Source of the DNA: Malachius bipustulatus
Taxonomy: Eukaryota > Arthropoda > Insecta > Coleoptera > Melyridae
Reading direction: 5' to 3'
Length of the DNA stretch: 64,000 nucleotides
NCBI GenBank assembly: GCA_910589415.1
Contig: OU342639.1
Coordinates: 558,001 to 622,000 of the forward strand
Under the pieces are notes generated by a model. The model made no database searches. It was not told where the DNA came from and saw nothing but the letters and a program-made list of their open reading frames with translations. Below, piece by piece: positions 44,201-58,083 of this stretch (position 1 is the first letter of the stretch; each line of letters begins with the position of its first letter). Both the position numbers and the translations under genes were made by a program.

Positions 44201-45127
44201 TTTTCCAACTTATCAATTTTGACATTTTTTAAATGACAGTTTCAATTCTTTTTTCAAAAACATTTCGTGAGGGTGTTGTAGCTCGGAGTTTTTTCGTTCC
44301 GCTAAAATTAAAAACTTTCCGCCATCTTGATTTTCTGAATTGGCAAAAATTATTTCCTCAGTCGTGTTTGCCAAATTTCAGCAAAACCTGACATTTGGAC
44401 GCCATTTTCTCCGGAAATATGCAAGCAAACGAAAAACGGATTTCAGATAGGAATTCACAGCGCTCACGACGTGCCAAGCTGCGAATTTCAGCCGTTTATA
44501 TTTTTTGAAAATTTTTGTCAAAAATTTGAATGGGTAGGCCTATGTTTTTTTTTGATCACAAATTGCTTCGTCATTTTCTCCGAAACGGTGAAAGTTTTTG
44601 GGGAAATTTTTTTTTCCGTCGACAGAGTTCGTCGATAAGAAGCGTAGCGTGAAATTGCGATCCAAAATTTTCCAAAATGGCCGTTACAGACGCTTTTGAA
44701 AATTCGCAAAAAAAATTAAAAAAAATCGACTTTGACAGCTTATAAGTGACAGACGGTTAAGTCAATTGCGATGAAATTTTGCAGTCTTCAAAAACCGTTT
44801 CTCAGCTACACGCTAATACCTTTTCGGTCATCCCCCAACCGACATGGCCAAAGTTACGGTCAAAAACGTCCGAGCAGTACAATTTGTCGTTTAAAATTTT
44901 CACATTTCCGAGCAAAATCAATGAAAATCAGCTATATTTCGAAATTTTTTTTCTCGGTAATTTCCGTACATCAGTACTCGAGGATCATTTTCGCAGTTTA
45001 GTAGAAGAGTTGCTCTGTCGGAATTTTTAGTTTTTGTCGCTTAAATTTCCAAAATGGCGACGCTGTGAATTTTCGAAAATGGCCGATTTTCGCTCTAAAT
45101 TGTTGAACTTTGACGTTTAAAAAGTCG
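41297..45127. repeat. Non-coding unit, copy A
   Basis: A 3.8-kb block repeated at 51745-55580 (copy B) and in part at about 58090-59370 (copy C), with identity by eye well above 85%. The first 1.2 kb is G+C- and CpG-rich (GGGCGGCC, CGCGCGCGAAAGG). The rest is built of diverged modules with AAAATGGCCG, TTTGACGTTT and TGACAGACGGT motifs. A CAGGGTGTCCCGTAAATG end lies at about 42223. Short open frames exist on both strands but differ between copies, so no gene is called. Confidence 0.85.
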
Positions 45128-48100
45128 CATTAGCGGCCCAGGCTCTGCGACACCAAACAATTCGTTTACTCTTTTTTAGTCGAACTCTCTGACCCCCCGC
45201 CGCGATAGCGGCCCAGGCTCTGCGACTCCAAACAATTCGTTTACTCTTTTTTAGTCGAACTCTCTGACCCCCCGCCGCGATAGCGGCCCAGGCTCTGCGA
45301 CTCCAAACAATTCGTTTACTCTTTTTTAGTCGAACTCTCTGACCCCCCGCCGCGATAGCGGCCCAGGCTCTGCGACTCCAAACAATTCGTTTACTCTTTT
45401 TTAGTCGAACTCTCTGACCCCCCGCCGCGATAGCGGCCCAGGCTCTGCGACTCCAAACAATTCGTTTACTCTTTTTTAGTCGAACTCTCTGACCCCCCGC
45501 CGCGATAGCGGCCCAGGCTCTGCGACTCCAAACAATTCGTTTACTCTTTTTTATTTGCACTCTCTGACCCCCCGCCGCGTTAGCGGCCCAGGTTCTGCGA
45601 CTCCAAACAATTCGTTTACTCTTTTTTAGTCGAACTCTCTGACCCCCCGCCGCGATAGCGGCCCAGGCTCTGCGACTCCAAACAATTCGTTCACTCTTTT
45701 TTAGTCGCACTCTCTGACCCCCCGCCGCGATAGCGGCCCAGGCTCTGCGACTCCAAACAATTCGTTTACTCTTTTTTAGCCGCACTCTCTGACCCCCCGC
45801 CGCGATAGCGGCCCAGGCTCTGCGACTCCAAACAATTCGTTTACTTTTTTTTTAGTCGCACTCTCTGATCCCCCGCCGCGATAGCGGCCCAGGGTCCGCG
45901 ATTCCACGTTCGTTAACTTTTTTAGTCACACATATGTCTGCCACGTTAGCGGCCCAGGCTCAGCGACCCCACGTTCCCTCACTATTTTTAGTCGCACTTC
46001 TCTCCTCTCTCTCTCTCTTTCTTTTTCTCTTTCTCTCCCTCTCTCTCCCTCTTTCTTTCTCTTTCTCCCGCCGCGATAGCGGCCCAGGCTCTGCGACACC
46101 AAACAATTCGTTTACTCTTTTTTAGTCGAACTCTCTGACCCCCCGCCGCGATAGCGGCCCAGGCTCTGCGACTCCAAACAATTCGTTTACTCTTTTTTAG
46201 TCGAACTCTCTGACCCCCCGCCGCGATAGCGGCCCAGGCTCTGCGACTCCAAACAATTCGTTTACTCTTTTTTAGTCGAACTCTCTGACCCCCCGCCGCG
46301 ATAGCGGCCCAGGCTCTGCGACTCCAAACAATTCGTTTACTCTTTTTTAGTCGAACTCTCTGACCCCCCGCCGCGATAGCGGCCCAGGCTCTGCGACTCC
46401 AAACAATTCGTTTACTCTTTTTTAGTCGAACTCTCTGACCCCCCGCCGCGATAGCGGCCCAGGCTCTGCGACTCCAAACAATTCGTTTACTCTTTTTTAG
46501 TCGAACTCTCTGACCCCCCGCCGCGATAGCGGCCCAGGCTCTGCGACTCCAAACAATTCGTTTACTCTTTTTTAGTCGAACTCTCTGACCCCCCGCCGCG
46601 ATAGCGGCCCAGGCTCTGCGACTCCAAACAATTCGTTCACTCTTTTTTAGTCGCACTCTCTGACCCCCCGCCGCGATAGCGGCCCAGGCTCCGCGACTCC
46701 AAACAATTCGTTCACTCTTTTTTAGTCGCACTCTCTGACCCCCCGCCGCGATAGCGGCCCAGGCTCTGCGACTCCAAACAATTCGTTTACTCTTTTTTAG
46801 CCGCACTCTCTGACCCCCCGCCGCGATAGCGGCCCAGGCTCTGCGACTCCAAACAATTCGTTTACTTTTTTTTTAGTCGCACTCTCTGATCCCCCGCCGC
46901 GATAGCGGCCCAGGGTCCGCGATTCCACGTTCGTTAACTTTTTTAGTCACACATATGTCTGCCACGTTAGCGGCCCAGGCTCAGCGACCCCACGTTCCCT
47001 CACTATTTTTAGTCGCACTTCTCTCCTCTCTCTCTCTCTTTCTTTTTCTCTTTCTCTCCCTCTCTCTCCCTCTTTCTTTCTCTTTCTCCCGCCGCGATAG
47101 CGGCCCAGGCTCTGCGACTCCAAACAATTCGTTTACTCTTTTTTAGTCGAACTCTCTGACCCCCCGCCGCGATAGCGGCCCAGGCTCTGCGACTCCAAAC
47201 AATTCGTTTACTCTTTTTTATTTGCACTCTCTGACCCCCCGCCGCGTTAGCGGCCCAGGTTCTGCGACTCCAAACAATTCGTTTACTCTTTTTTAGTCGA
47301 ACTCTCTGACCCCCCGCCGCGATAGCGGCCCAGGCTCTGCGACTCCAAACAATTCGTTCACTCTTTTTTAGTCGCACTCTCTGACCCCCCGCCGCGATAG
47401 CGGCCCAGGCTCTGCGACTCCAAACAATTCGTTTACTCTTTTTTAGCCGCACTCTCTGACCCCCCGCCGCGATAGCGGCCCAGGCTCTGCGACTCCAAAC
47501 AATTCGTTTACTTTTTTTTTAGTCGCACTCTCTGATCCCCCGCCGCGATAGCGGCCCAGGGTCCGCGATTCCACGTTCGTTAACTTTTTTAGTCACACAT
47601 ATGTCTGCCACGTTAGCGGCCCAGGCTCAGCGACCCCACGTTCCCTCACTATTTTTAGTCGCACTTCTCTCCTCTCTCTCTCTCTTTCTTTTTCTCTTTC
47701 TCTCCCTCTCTCTCCCTCTTTCTTTCTCTTTCTCCCGCCGCGATAGCGGCCCAGGCTCTGCGACACCAAACAATTCGTTTACTCTTTTTTAGTCGAACTC
47801 TCTGACCCCCCGCCGCGATAGCGGCCCAGGCTCTGCGACTCCAAACAATTCGTTTACTCTTTTTTAGTCGAACTCTCTGACCCCCCGCCGCGATAGCGGC
47901 CCAGGCTCTGCGACTCCAAACAATTCGTTTACTCTTTTTTAGTCGAACTCTCTGACCCCCCGCCGCGATAGCGGCCCAGGCTCTGCGACTCCAAACAATT
48001 CGTTTACTCTTTTTTAGTCGAACTCTCTGACCCCCCGCCGCGATAGCGGCCCAGGCTCTGCGACTCCAAACAATTCGTTTACTCTTTTTTAGTCGAACTC

Positions 48101-51100
48101 TCTGACCCCCCGCCGCGATAGCGGCCCAGGCTCTGCGACTCCAAACAATTCGTTTACTCTTTTTTAGTCGAACTCTCTGACCCCCCGCCGCGATAGCGGC
48201 CCAGGCTCTGCGACTCCAAACAATTCGTTTACTCTTTTTTAGTCGAACTCTCTGACCCCCCGCCGCGATAGCGGCCCAGGCTCTGCGACTCCAAACAATT
48301 CGTTCACTCTTTTTTAGTCGCACTCTCTGACCCCCCGCCGCGATAGCGGCCCAGGCTCCGCGACTCCAAACAATTCGTTCACTCTTTTTTAGTCGCACTC
48401 TCTGACCCCCCGCCGCGATAGCGGCCCAGGCTCTGCGACTCCAAACAATTCGTTTACTCTTTTTTAGCCGCACTCTCTGACCCCCCGCCGCGATAGCGGC
48501 CCAGGCTCTGCGACTCCAAACAATTCGTTTACTTTTTTTTTAGTCGCACTCTCTGATCCCCCGCCGCGATAGCGGCCCAGGGTCCGCGATTCCACGTTCG
48601 TTAACTTTTTTAGTCACACATATGTCTGCCACGTTAGCGGCCCAGGCTCAGCGACCCCACGTTCCCTCACTATTTTTAGTCGCACTTCTCTCCTCTCTCT
48701 CTCTCTTTCTTTTTCTCTTTCTCTCCCTCTCTCTCCCTCTTTCTTTCTCTTTCTCCCGCCGCGTTAGCGGTCCAGGCTCCGCGACTCCAAACAATTCGTT
48801 TACTCTTTTTTAGTCGCACTCTCTGACCCCCCGCCGCGATAGCGGCCCAGGCTCTGCGACTCCAAACAATTCGTTTACTCTTTTTTAGTCGAACTCTCTG
48901 ACCCCCCGCCGCGATAGCGGCCCAGGCTCTGCGACTCCAAACAATTCGTTTACTCTTTTTTAGCCGCACTCTCTGACCCCCCGCCGCGATAGCGGCCCAG
49001 GCTCTGCGACTCCAAACAATTCGTTTACTTTTTTTTTAGTCGCACTCTCTGATCCCCCGCCGCGATAGCGGCCCAGGCTCTGCGACTCCAAACAATTCGT
49101 TTACTCTTTTTTAGCCGCACTCTCTGACCCCCCGCCGCGATAGCGGCCCAGGCTCTGCGACTCCAAACAATTCGTTTACTTTTTTTTTAGTCGCACTCTC
49201 TGATCCCCCGCCGCGATAGCGGCCCAGGGTCCGCGATTCCACGTTCGTTAACTTTTTTAGTCACACATATGTCTGCCACGTTAGCGGCCCAGGCTCAGCG
49301 ACCCCACGTTCCCTCACTATTTTTAGTCGCACTTCTCTCCTCTCTCTCTCTCTTTCTTTTTCTCTTTCTCTCCCTCTCTCTCCCTCTTTCTTTCTCTTTC
49401 TCCCGCCGCGATAGCGGCCCAGGCTCTGCGACACCAAACAATTCGTTTACTCTTTTTTAGTCGAACTCTCTGACCCCCCGCCGCGATAGCGGCCCAGGCT
49501 CTGCGACTCCAAACAATTCGTTTACTCTTTTTTAGACGAACTCTCTGACCCCCCGCCGCGATAGCGGCCCAGGCTCTGCGACTCCAAACAATTCGTTTAC
49601 TCTTTTTTAGTCGAACTCTCTGACCCCCCGCCGCGATAGCGGCCCAGGCTCTGCGACTCCAAACAATTCGTTTACTCTTTTTTAGTCGAACTCTCTGACC
49701 CCCCGCCGCGATAGCGGCCCAGGCTCTGCGACTCCAAACAATTCGTTTACTCTTTTTTAGTCGAACTCTCTGACCCCCCGCCGCGATAGCGGCCCAGGCT
49801 CTGCGACTCCAAACAATTCGTTTACTCTTTTTTAGTCGAACTCTCTGACCCCCCGCCGCGATAGCGGCCCAGGCTCTGCGACTCCAAACAATTCGTTTAC
49901 TCTTTTTTAGTCGAACTCTCTGACCCCCCGCCGCGATAGCGGCCCAGGCTCTGCGACTCCAAACAATTCGTTCACTCTTTTTTAGTCGCACTCTCTGACC
50001 CCCCGCCGCGATAGCGGCCCAGGCTCCGCGACTCCAAACAATTCGTTCACTCTTTTTTAGTCGCACTCTCTGACCCCCCGCCGCGATAGCGGCCCAGGCT
50101 CTGCGACTCCAAACAATTCGTTTACTCTTTTTTAGCCGCACTCTCTGACCCCCCGCCGCGATAGCGGCCCAGGCTCTGCGACTCCAAACAATTCGTTTAC
50201 TTTTTTTTTAGTCGCACTCTCTGATCCCCCGCCGCGATAGCGGCCCAGGGTCCGCGATTCCACGTTCGTTAACTTTTTTAGTCACACATATGTCTGCCAC
50301 GTTAGCGGCCCAGGCTCAGCGACCCCACGTTCCCTCACTATTTTTAGTCGCACTTCTCTCCTCTCTCTCTCTCTTTCTTTTTCTCTTTCTCTCCCTCTCT
50401 CTCCCTCTTTCTTTCTCTTTCTCCCGCCGCGTTAGCGGTCCAGGCTCCGCGACTCCAAACAATTCGTTTACTCTTTTTTAGTCGCACTCTCTGACCCCCC
50501 GCCGCGATAGCGGCCCAGGCTCTGCGACTCCAAACAATTCGTTTACTCTTTTTTAGTCGAACTCTCTGACCCCCCGCCGCGATAGCGGCCCAGGCTCTGC
50601 GACTCCAAACAATTCGTTTACTCTTTTTTAGCCGCACTCTCTGACCCCCCGCCGCGATAGCGGCCCAGGCTCTGCGACTCCAAACAATTCGTTTACTTTT
50701 TTTTTAGTCGCACTCTCTGATCCCCCGCCGCGATAGCGGCCCAGGGTCCGCGATTCCACGTTCGTTAACTTTTTTAGTCACACATATGTCTGCCACGTTA
50801 GCGGCCCAGGCTCAGCGACCCCACGTTCCCTCACTATTTTTAGTCGCACTTCTCTCCTCTCTCTCTCTCTTTCTTTTTCTCTTTCTCTCCCTCTCTCTCC
50901 CTCTTTCTTTCTCTTTCTCCCGCCGCGTTAGCGGTCCAGGCTCCGCAATTCCACGGTCGTTAATTTTTTTCAGTCACACACATGCCCGCCGCGTTAGCGG
51001 CCCAGTCTCCGCGATTCCACGTTCATTCACTTTTTTAAGTCGCTCTGCTCCTCTCTTTCTCTCTCTATCTCTCTCTCTATCTCTCTAACTCTCTATCTCT

Positions 51101-51350
51101 CTCTTGCCCGCCGCGTTAGCGGTCCAGACTCCGCGAACCCACGATCGTTCACTATTTTTTAGTCGCACTGCTCCCCCCCTCCCTCTCTCTCTCTTGCCCG
51201 CTGCGTTAGCGGCCCAGGCTCCGAGACCCCACGATCGTTCACTCTTTTTTAGTCACACTGCTCCTCTCTCTCTCTCTCTCTCTCTCTCTTGCCCGCCGCG
51301 TTAGCGACCCAGGCTCCACGACCCCACGTTCGTTCACTATTTTTTTCTCG
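45128..51350. repeat. 75-bp satellite array 1, higher-order structure
   Basis: The monomer is 75 bp: GCGGCCCAGGCTCTGCGACT, then CCAAACAATTCGTTTACTC, TTTTTTAGTCGAACTCTCTG and ACCCCCCGCCGCGATA. Each contains a GCCGC-GATA-GCGGC hairpin. A cassette of about 196 bp (CACACATATGTCTGCCACG, AGCGACCCCACGTTCCC, then a CT-rich tract) recurs with ATG at 45934, 46955, 47601, 48622, 49269, 50290 and 50786. From about 50930 the array degrades into CT microsatellite and divergent monomers. Confidence 0.95.
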
Positions 51351-51744
51351 CACTGCTCATCTCTTTCTTTTTTTTTAACTCTTAACTTTTTTCAATCACC
51401 TTTTTTAACTTTTTTCATTTTCCTTTTTCATTTAATCTTCTTTCTCTGCCCCCCTCCCCCTTTCCCTTTCCCTGCTTTCGATATTATTTATTACAAAAAC
51501 CAGAGCAAAGACAAAAGTAAAGGGTAAAATATTTATTTGTAGAATGAAATAATACTATTCATACACAACGATTTATTTATAAAAACAAAATATTTATTTA
51601 TAAAAGTTTTCACTATTCACGCAACCTTTGAAAATTTTTTTTCGCCCCGTTACCCCCCGCCAAACTTTCTCACCCTCATCCTCATGCCTCCCCTTACCAC
51701 TTTATGACTTTCAACCATAACCCTAAGCCACAGTACTAGTCAAA
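51351..51744. repeat. Tail segment, copy 1
   Basis: CT/T-rich then AT-rich tail with CCCTCCCCCTTTCCCTTTCC, ATTTATTTATAAAAACAAAA, CGCCCCGTTACCCCCCGCC and AACCATAACCCTAAGCC. It recurs at 60291-60664 after the last satellite array. No gene. Confidence 0.85.
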
Positions 51745-54700
51745 ACGGGGATAATACTATTCTATGCAGACGGCGTGTTTGAGGACGGGTTTAGAGGGGT
51801 TGTGGTGGGAATTTTCGAGTTTTGAAAAAAAATGTCGACGTTTGGGAGGGGGGAGTTTTTTTGACGTTTTTTCGATTTTTTCAAACGGTTTTTTCGCGGT
51901 GAAGGGGCGTTTTTCTTTTGTTTCTTTTACGTTTTTCGGGAGGGGGGCTAAGATGTGTTGCCGGGGAGCGCGAAAAAACCGTTGACAGTTCTGGCACTTT
52001 CGACAGCTGTCAAATGTCACTTTTTTCGAAAGGCGCGCAGGGGGAAAAGAAAGAGCGGCCCGGGTGCGCGCGGGAAAGGGGAGTTTGAAAAGGGCGGTCG
52101 GGGGGCGGCCAAAATTCCGGGGGCGGCGAAAAGGGCGGAAATCTGTCACGGCCGAACGGTACGAGGAAATCGCGTCGTTTTTCTTCGGTCGTGTCGGAAT
52201 TTACTCGGTCTTCAATTGCTGAAAGTTTCGCGGCGCTGTGACCGACCGTCGCGAGGTTATTTAGGAAAAGGCTTTTTTTTCGTTTTTTCTCGGTTCTAAA
52301 TTTCGATAAATTTCGAAACGCTACAACTCGAGAACGGTGCGTCGTAAACGGGTCGGGTTTGTGGATTTATCCGTTTCCGAAGTTTTCCGATGTTTTACGA
52401 GCGCTTCCGATTTTTCCCGACCTTTTCCGAACTCCGAAGCGAAGCCCGCCGTAGGCGGCACCGACTCGACGAAGCGAAACCGACTAGGCGAACGTGACCG
52501 CGAAAGATGAGGCAAAAAACGCGAAACGTCAAATTTGACATTTCTGACAGATGTCAAAAGTGGGACAGCGGAGCCGCGCGTTAGCGCGCAACGATTCTCG
52601 CACGTGCGGTCATTTCGGAAGCGTCTCGACGTCGGAAACGCGATTCGGCGAAAAAAATTTCGAAAAACATACAGGGTGTCCCGTAAATGTCGAAAAACCG
52701 CCCAGACAAAATGGCCGCCGTGTTTTTCACGAGACCCGCACCGATCGATCGCGTTCGACGGCGCGAAAAAAATTGGCGCGAAAAAAACGCGAAAATCTCG
52801 CGCGCGACTTGGAAAAACGCGAAAAACGCGTTTTTAACGCGATTTTGCCGTAACGCGATTTTCGAAAAATCGCGTGAAACGGACGATGCCTCCGATCGGA
52901 TTTTTTCTCGCGGATTCGGAAAGGTCTCCGTTATTAGAGTGCCCGATTGGTTACCCGACGTTTCTCCGACCGTCCGTGTAGACAAAATGGCGGTCGGCGC
53001 GAAAACGTTTGCAGAAATTTTTTTTCGCGTAGAGGACCACGGGAAAGCTATCTCCTCTGAAGGCGCCGAGAGTCGAGATTGGTGGTTACCGGGTTAGCAT
53101 AGTCGACACATGTCGGCGGTGCGTAGGCTAGGTTTAATATCGATATCTTCAAAAATAGCCGTTTTAGAGCGATTTGAAAATGGCCGACGAAAAAAAAGAA
53201 AAGTCGACTTTGACAATGTGTGGATGACAGACGGTAACACCCACAGAGACCAAACTCGGTGTGAATGTTTACCCATATCTTGGCTACCCGACGGTACCAC
53301 AAGGAAACCGTTCCGATAATTCTTGCAAAAGTTATTATTGATCGTTTTTCGGAAAACACTCGGAAATTTGCGTAAATCGCGAAAATTGCGTTTTTTCACG
53401 GCCGGAAAATTTCAAGATGGCGCGGGAAAGTTGGTGTGTGAAAATTTTCAAAAATTTTCACCGGGATCATCAAATGACGTGTATAGCTCTCCAAAATAAG
53501 TGTTCCGAAGTTTCCATGTTTGACAATTTTTCCAAGATGGCGGATTAAAGTCGAGGGTCAAGTTTTTTGTAGACGTTTGCGGGAAAGCTATCTCCTCTGA
53601 AGACGCTGGGCGTCGAGACAGGTGCTTACCGGGTTCGTATAGTCGAGACATGTCGGCGGTGCGTAGGCTAGGTTTAATTTCGATAACTGACAAAATGGCC
53701 GTTCTACAGTGACTTTAAAATGGCCGATGTAAAAAAGACAAATTTCGACTTTGACAGTTCATAAATGACAGGCGGTAATTACGAGAAACGTCAAACTCGG
53801 TGTGTCGAAAGATAGTTTTCTTGGCCATCCGCTGGTACTCAAACGAAACCATTCCGACGTTCCGTTTAGAAATTATTAAGGATCACGTCCGAAAAAACAC
53901 ACTTTTTTTCGTGATTTTTTGAGAAGAAAATTCGAAATCAACGCCATCTTAAAAAACTTACCGCGTCAAAAATATCCGCGAAATTTGAACAAAAATTGCT
54001 TCTGTTGATTGTCAAAGCATGTAGTGACACGACGGTGTGTCCAGTCTATACACGTTTCTCGGAAAATGTCGGAGTTACAGGCGTTTCAAAATGGCCGACA
54101 TTTTTGACGTAATTTCGACTTTGACGTTTCTAAAAATTGACATTTCGAAAAACTTGCAACGGCATGTCAAGGCCACATGTATTTCCGTCATTTTGATGTA
54201 TCTGCCAACTCTGTCCGGTTGTTTTTAACAAAATGGCGGCTGATTTAGTTGAATGGAGACAATAGCTTTTTTGCCGTTTTAAACTGAAAATACAAATTTC
54301 GGATCACTTTTCTAAACCTTCCTGTATACAAACTATAAGTGATATCGAAACCAACTCAACTACCAGCGATAGACAAAGCACGCAGAAACATCGTGATACC
54401 ATTCGTTTGCGCGGTTTTTTCAAAAATGGCCGAGCTACGAGCGTTTCAAAATGGCCGATTTTTTTTGAAAAAATTTCGAATTTGACGTTTGAAAAATGAC
54501 AGTTGCGATTTTTTCCGGTGCCTCTTGCATCAATATGTCATTGCTGCACGCTTTTCCTGTACGACGACACTAAAATCTGGCCGCCATCTTGATTCTTCGA
54601 TTTTATCTAAATTTTTCAGTGTGCAGAAACACGTGTCTTTTTTCGAATTTTTCCAACTTTTCAATTTAGACATTTTTTAAATGACCGTTTCAATTCTTTT

Positions 54701-56149
54701 TCCAAAAACATTTCGTGAGGGTGTCGTAGCTCGGAGTTTTTTCGTTCCGGTAAAATTACAAAATTTCCGACATCTTGATTTTCCGAATCGGCGAAAATTA
54801 TTTCTTCGATCGTGTTTGCCAAATTTCAGCAAAACCTGACATTTGGACGCCATTTTCTCCGGAAATATGTACGCAAACGAAAAACGGATTTCGGATCTGA
54901 ATTCAACGCGCTCCCGACGTGCCAAGCTGCGAATTTCAGCCGTTTATATTTTTTGAAAATTTTTGTCAAAAATTTGAATGGGTAGGCCTATGAATTTTTT
55001 TGATCACAAATTGTTTCGTCGTTTTCTCCGGAACGGTGAAAGTTTTTGGGAAATTTTTTTTTCCGGTCGACAGAGTTCGTCGATGAGAAGTGTAAAGTCG
55101 AATTGCGATCGCAAAAGTTTCCAAAATGGCCGCTACAGATGCTTTTGAAAATTCGCAAAAAAAAATTTAAAAAATCGACTTTGACAGTTTATAGGTGACA
55201 GACGGTTACGTCAATTGCGACGAAATTTTGCAGTCTTCAAGAACCGTTTCTCAGCTACACGTCGATACCTTTTCGATCATTCCCCGACAGACATGGCCAA
55301 AGTTACGGTCAAAAATGTCCGAGCGGTACAATTTCACGTTTAAAAACTTCACGATTTTCGACCAAAATCAATGAAAATCAGCTATGTTTTCGAATTTTTT
55401 TTCTCGGTAATTTCCGTACATCGGGACTCGCGGATCATTTTAGCAGGGTAGTAGAAGAGTTGGTCTGTCGGAATTCTCAATTTTTGTCGCTTAAATTTCC
55501 AAAATGGCGACGCTGTGAATTTTCGAAAATGGCCGATTTTCGCTTCCAATCTTTGGACTTTGACGTTTAAAAAGTCGCATTTTCGTATTTTTTTTCGAGT
55601 TTTTTTCACGACCACGTTCAAATTAAGGATAATGCCTTTCTTTTTGAATTAAAAAAAAAAATTGTATCGCGACTTTTAACGTCACAGAGATTTTTTTTGC
55701 TGAAAAATAAAGGAGTTCGTTCACGATTTTTCGCATTTGGCATTTTATATTTGACACTTTCGATTGTTTTGCCATTCTTTTTTCACGGTCAGGTTCGAAT
55801 CACGGGTATTCTCTTCAATTTGAAAACGGCAAAAATTATTTCAACCATAAATTACACAGTCACCATCATAAATTTTGTTACAGAGAAAAACGATGTTTTT
55901 CAATTACTTTCGATTTTGACGTTTGAGAAGTGACACTTTAAATTTTCTTTTTATTTTTTTCTAACAATAGGATCGTAATTTTGAGTTTCTTTGTTACGTC
56001 GAAATTACAAGTTGACCGCCATTTTGATTTTAAGAGTTAAAAAAAATTAATTACTTTGTTCGAAACGCCCGTTTTCCAATGCTTTACCATATAATCTAAT
56101 ATTTGGACGCCATTTTCTCGGAAAATAAAAGCGAAAAAGACAAACTGAC
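51745..56149. repeat. Non-coding unit, copy B
   Basis: Starts AATACTATTCTATGCAGACG and matches copy A through about 55580. It then continues for about 570 bp that copy A lacks (TTTTTTTTCGAGTTTTTTTC, CTGAAAAATAAAGGAGTTCG) before the second satellite array. The same extension exists in copy C. No gene. Confidence 0.85.
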
Positions 56150-58083
56150 AAACGGCCCAGGCTCTGCGACTCCAAACAATTTGTTTACTCTTTTTTAGTC
56201 GCACTCTCTGACCCCCCGCCGCGTTAGCGGCCCAGGTTCTGCGATTCCAAACAATTCGTTTACTCTTTTTTAGTCGAACTCTCTGACCCCCCGCCGCGAT
56301 AGCGGTCCAGGCTCTGCGACTCCAAACAATTCGTTTACTCTTTTTTAGTCGCACTCTCTGACCCCCCGCCGCGATAGCGGCCCAGGCTCTGCGACTCCAA
56401 ACAATTCGTTCACTCTTTTTTAGTCGCACTCTCTGACCCCCCGCCGCGATAGCGGCCCAGGCTCTGCGACTCCAAACAATTCGTTTACTCTTTTTTAGTT
56501 GCACTCTCTGACCCCCCGCCGCGTTAGCGGCCCAGGTTCTGCAACTCCAAACAATTCGTTTACTCTTTTTTAGTCGCACTCTCTGACCCCCCGCCGCGAT
56601 AGCGGCCCAGGCTCTGCGACTCCAAACAATTCGTTCACTCTTTTTTAGTCGCACTCTCTGACCCCCCGCCGCGATAACGGCCCAGGTTCTGCGACTCCAA
56701 ACAATTCGTTTACTCTTTTTTAGTCGAACTCTCTGACCCCCCCGCCGCGATAGCGGCCCAGGCTCTGCGACTCCAAACAATTCGTTTACTCTTTTTTAGT
56801 TGCACTCTCTGACCCCCCGCCGCGTTAGCGGCCCAGGTTCTGCGACTCCAAACAATTCGTTTACTCTTTTTTAGTCGCACTCTCTGACCCCCCGCCGCGA
56901 CAGCGGCCCAGGCTCTGCGACTCCAAACAATTCGTTTACTCTTTTTTAGTCGAACTCTCTGACCCCCCGCCGCGATAGCGGCCCAGGCTCTGCGACTCCA
57001 AACAATTCGTTCACTCTTTTTTAGTCGCACTCTCTGACCCCCCGCCGCGATAGCGGCCCAGGCTCTGCGACTCCAAACAATTCGTTTACTCTTTTTTAGT
57101 CGCACCCTCTGACCCCCCGCCGCGATAGCGGCCCAGGCTCTGCGACTCCAAACAATTCGTTTACTCTTTTTTAGTCGCACTCTCTGACCCCCCGCCGCGA
57201 TAGCGGCCCAGGCTCTGCGACTCCAAACAATTCGTTTACTCTTTTTTAGTCGCACTTTCTGACCCCCCGCCGCGATAGCGGCCCAGGCTCTGCGACCCCA
57301 AACAATTCGTTTACTCTTTTTTAGTCGAACTCTCTGACCCCCCGCCGCGATAGCGGCCCAGGCTATGCGACTCCAAACAATTAGTTTACTCTTTTTTAGT
57401 TGGACTCTCTGACCCCCCGCCGCGTTAGCGGCCAAGGTTCTGCGACTCCAAACAATTCGTTTACTCTTTTTTAGTCGCACTCTCTGACCCCCCGCCGCGT
57501 TAGCGGCCCAGGTTCTGCGACTCCAAACAATTCGTTTACTCTTTTTTAGTCGAACTCTCTGACCCCCCGCCGCGATAGCGGCCCAGGCTCTGCGACTCCA
57601 AACAATTCGTTTACTCTTTTTTAGTTGCACTCTCTGACCCCCCGCCGCGTTAGCGGCCCAGGTTCTGCGACTCCAAACAATTCGTTTACTCTTTTTTTAG
57701 TCGCACTCTCTGACCCCCCGCCGCGATAGCGGCCCAGGCTCTGCGACTCCAAACAATTCGTTTACTCTTTTTTAGTCGCACCCTCTGACCCCCCGCCGCG
57801 ATAGCGGCCCAGGCTCTGCGACTCCAAACAATTCGTTTACTCTTTTTTAGTCGCACTCTCTGACCCCCCGCCGCGATAGCGGCCCAGGCTCTGCGACTCC
57901 AAACAATTCGTTTACTCTTTTTTAGTCGCACTTTCTGACCCCCCGCCGCGATAGCGGCCCAGGCTCTGCGACCCCAAACAATTCCTTTACTCTTTTTTAG
58001 TCGCACCCCCTGACCCCCCCGCCGCGATAGCGGCCCGGGCTCCGCGACCCCACGATCGTTCACTCTTTTTTAGTCGCACTGCT
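56150..58083. repeat. 75-bp satellite array 2
   Basis: About 25 monomers without the CT cassette. Variants alternate GATAGCGGCCC/GTTAGCGGCCC and AGTCGAAC/AGTCGCAC/AGTTGCAC. Ends with the divergent monomer CGACCCCACGATCGTTCACT. Confidence 0.93.

Noticed and set aside
45934..51088. Repeated plus-strand frames starting MSATLAAQAQRPHVPSLF
   Set aside because: They are the recurring satellite cassette and its CT tract read in one frame; identical because the DNA is repeated.
45117..58063. Long minus-strand open frames (97-306 codons) of a basic repeat, RRAWAAIAAGGQRVRLKKSK-like
   Set aside because: The 75-bp monomer is a multiple of three, so one frame without a stop stays open through the array. 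Monomer variants change residues freely (Lys/Glu, Ile/Asn, Arg/Gln) and frames stop at length changes. No sign of protein selection.
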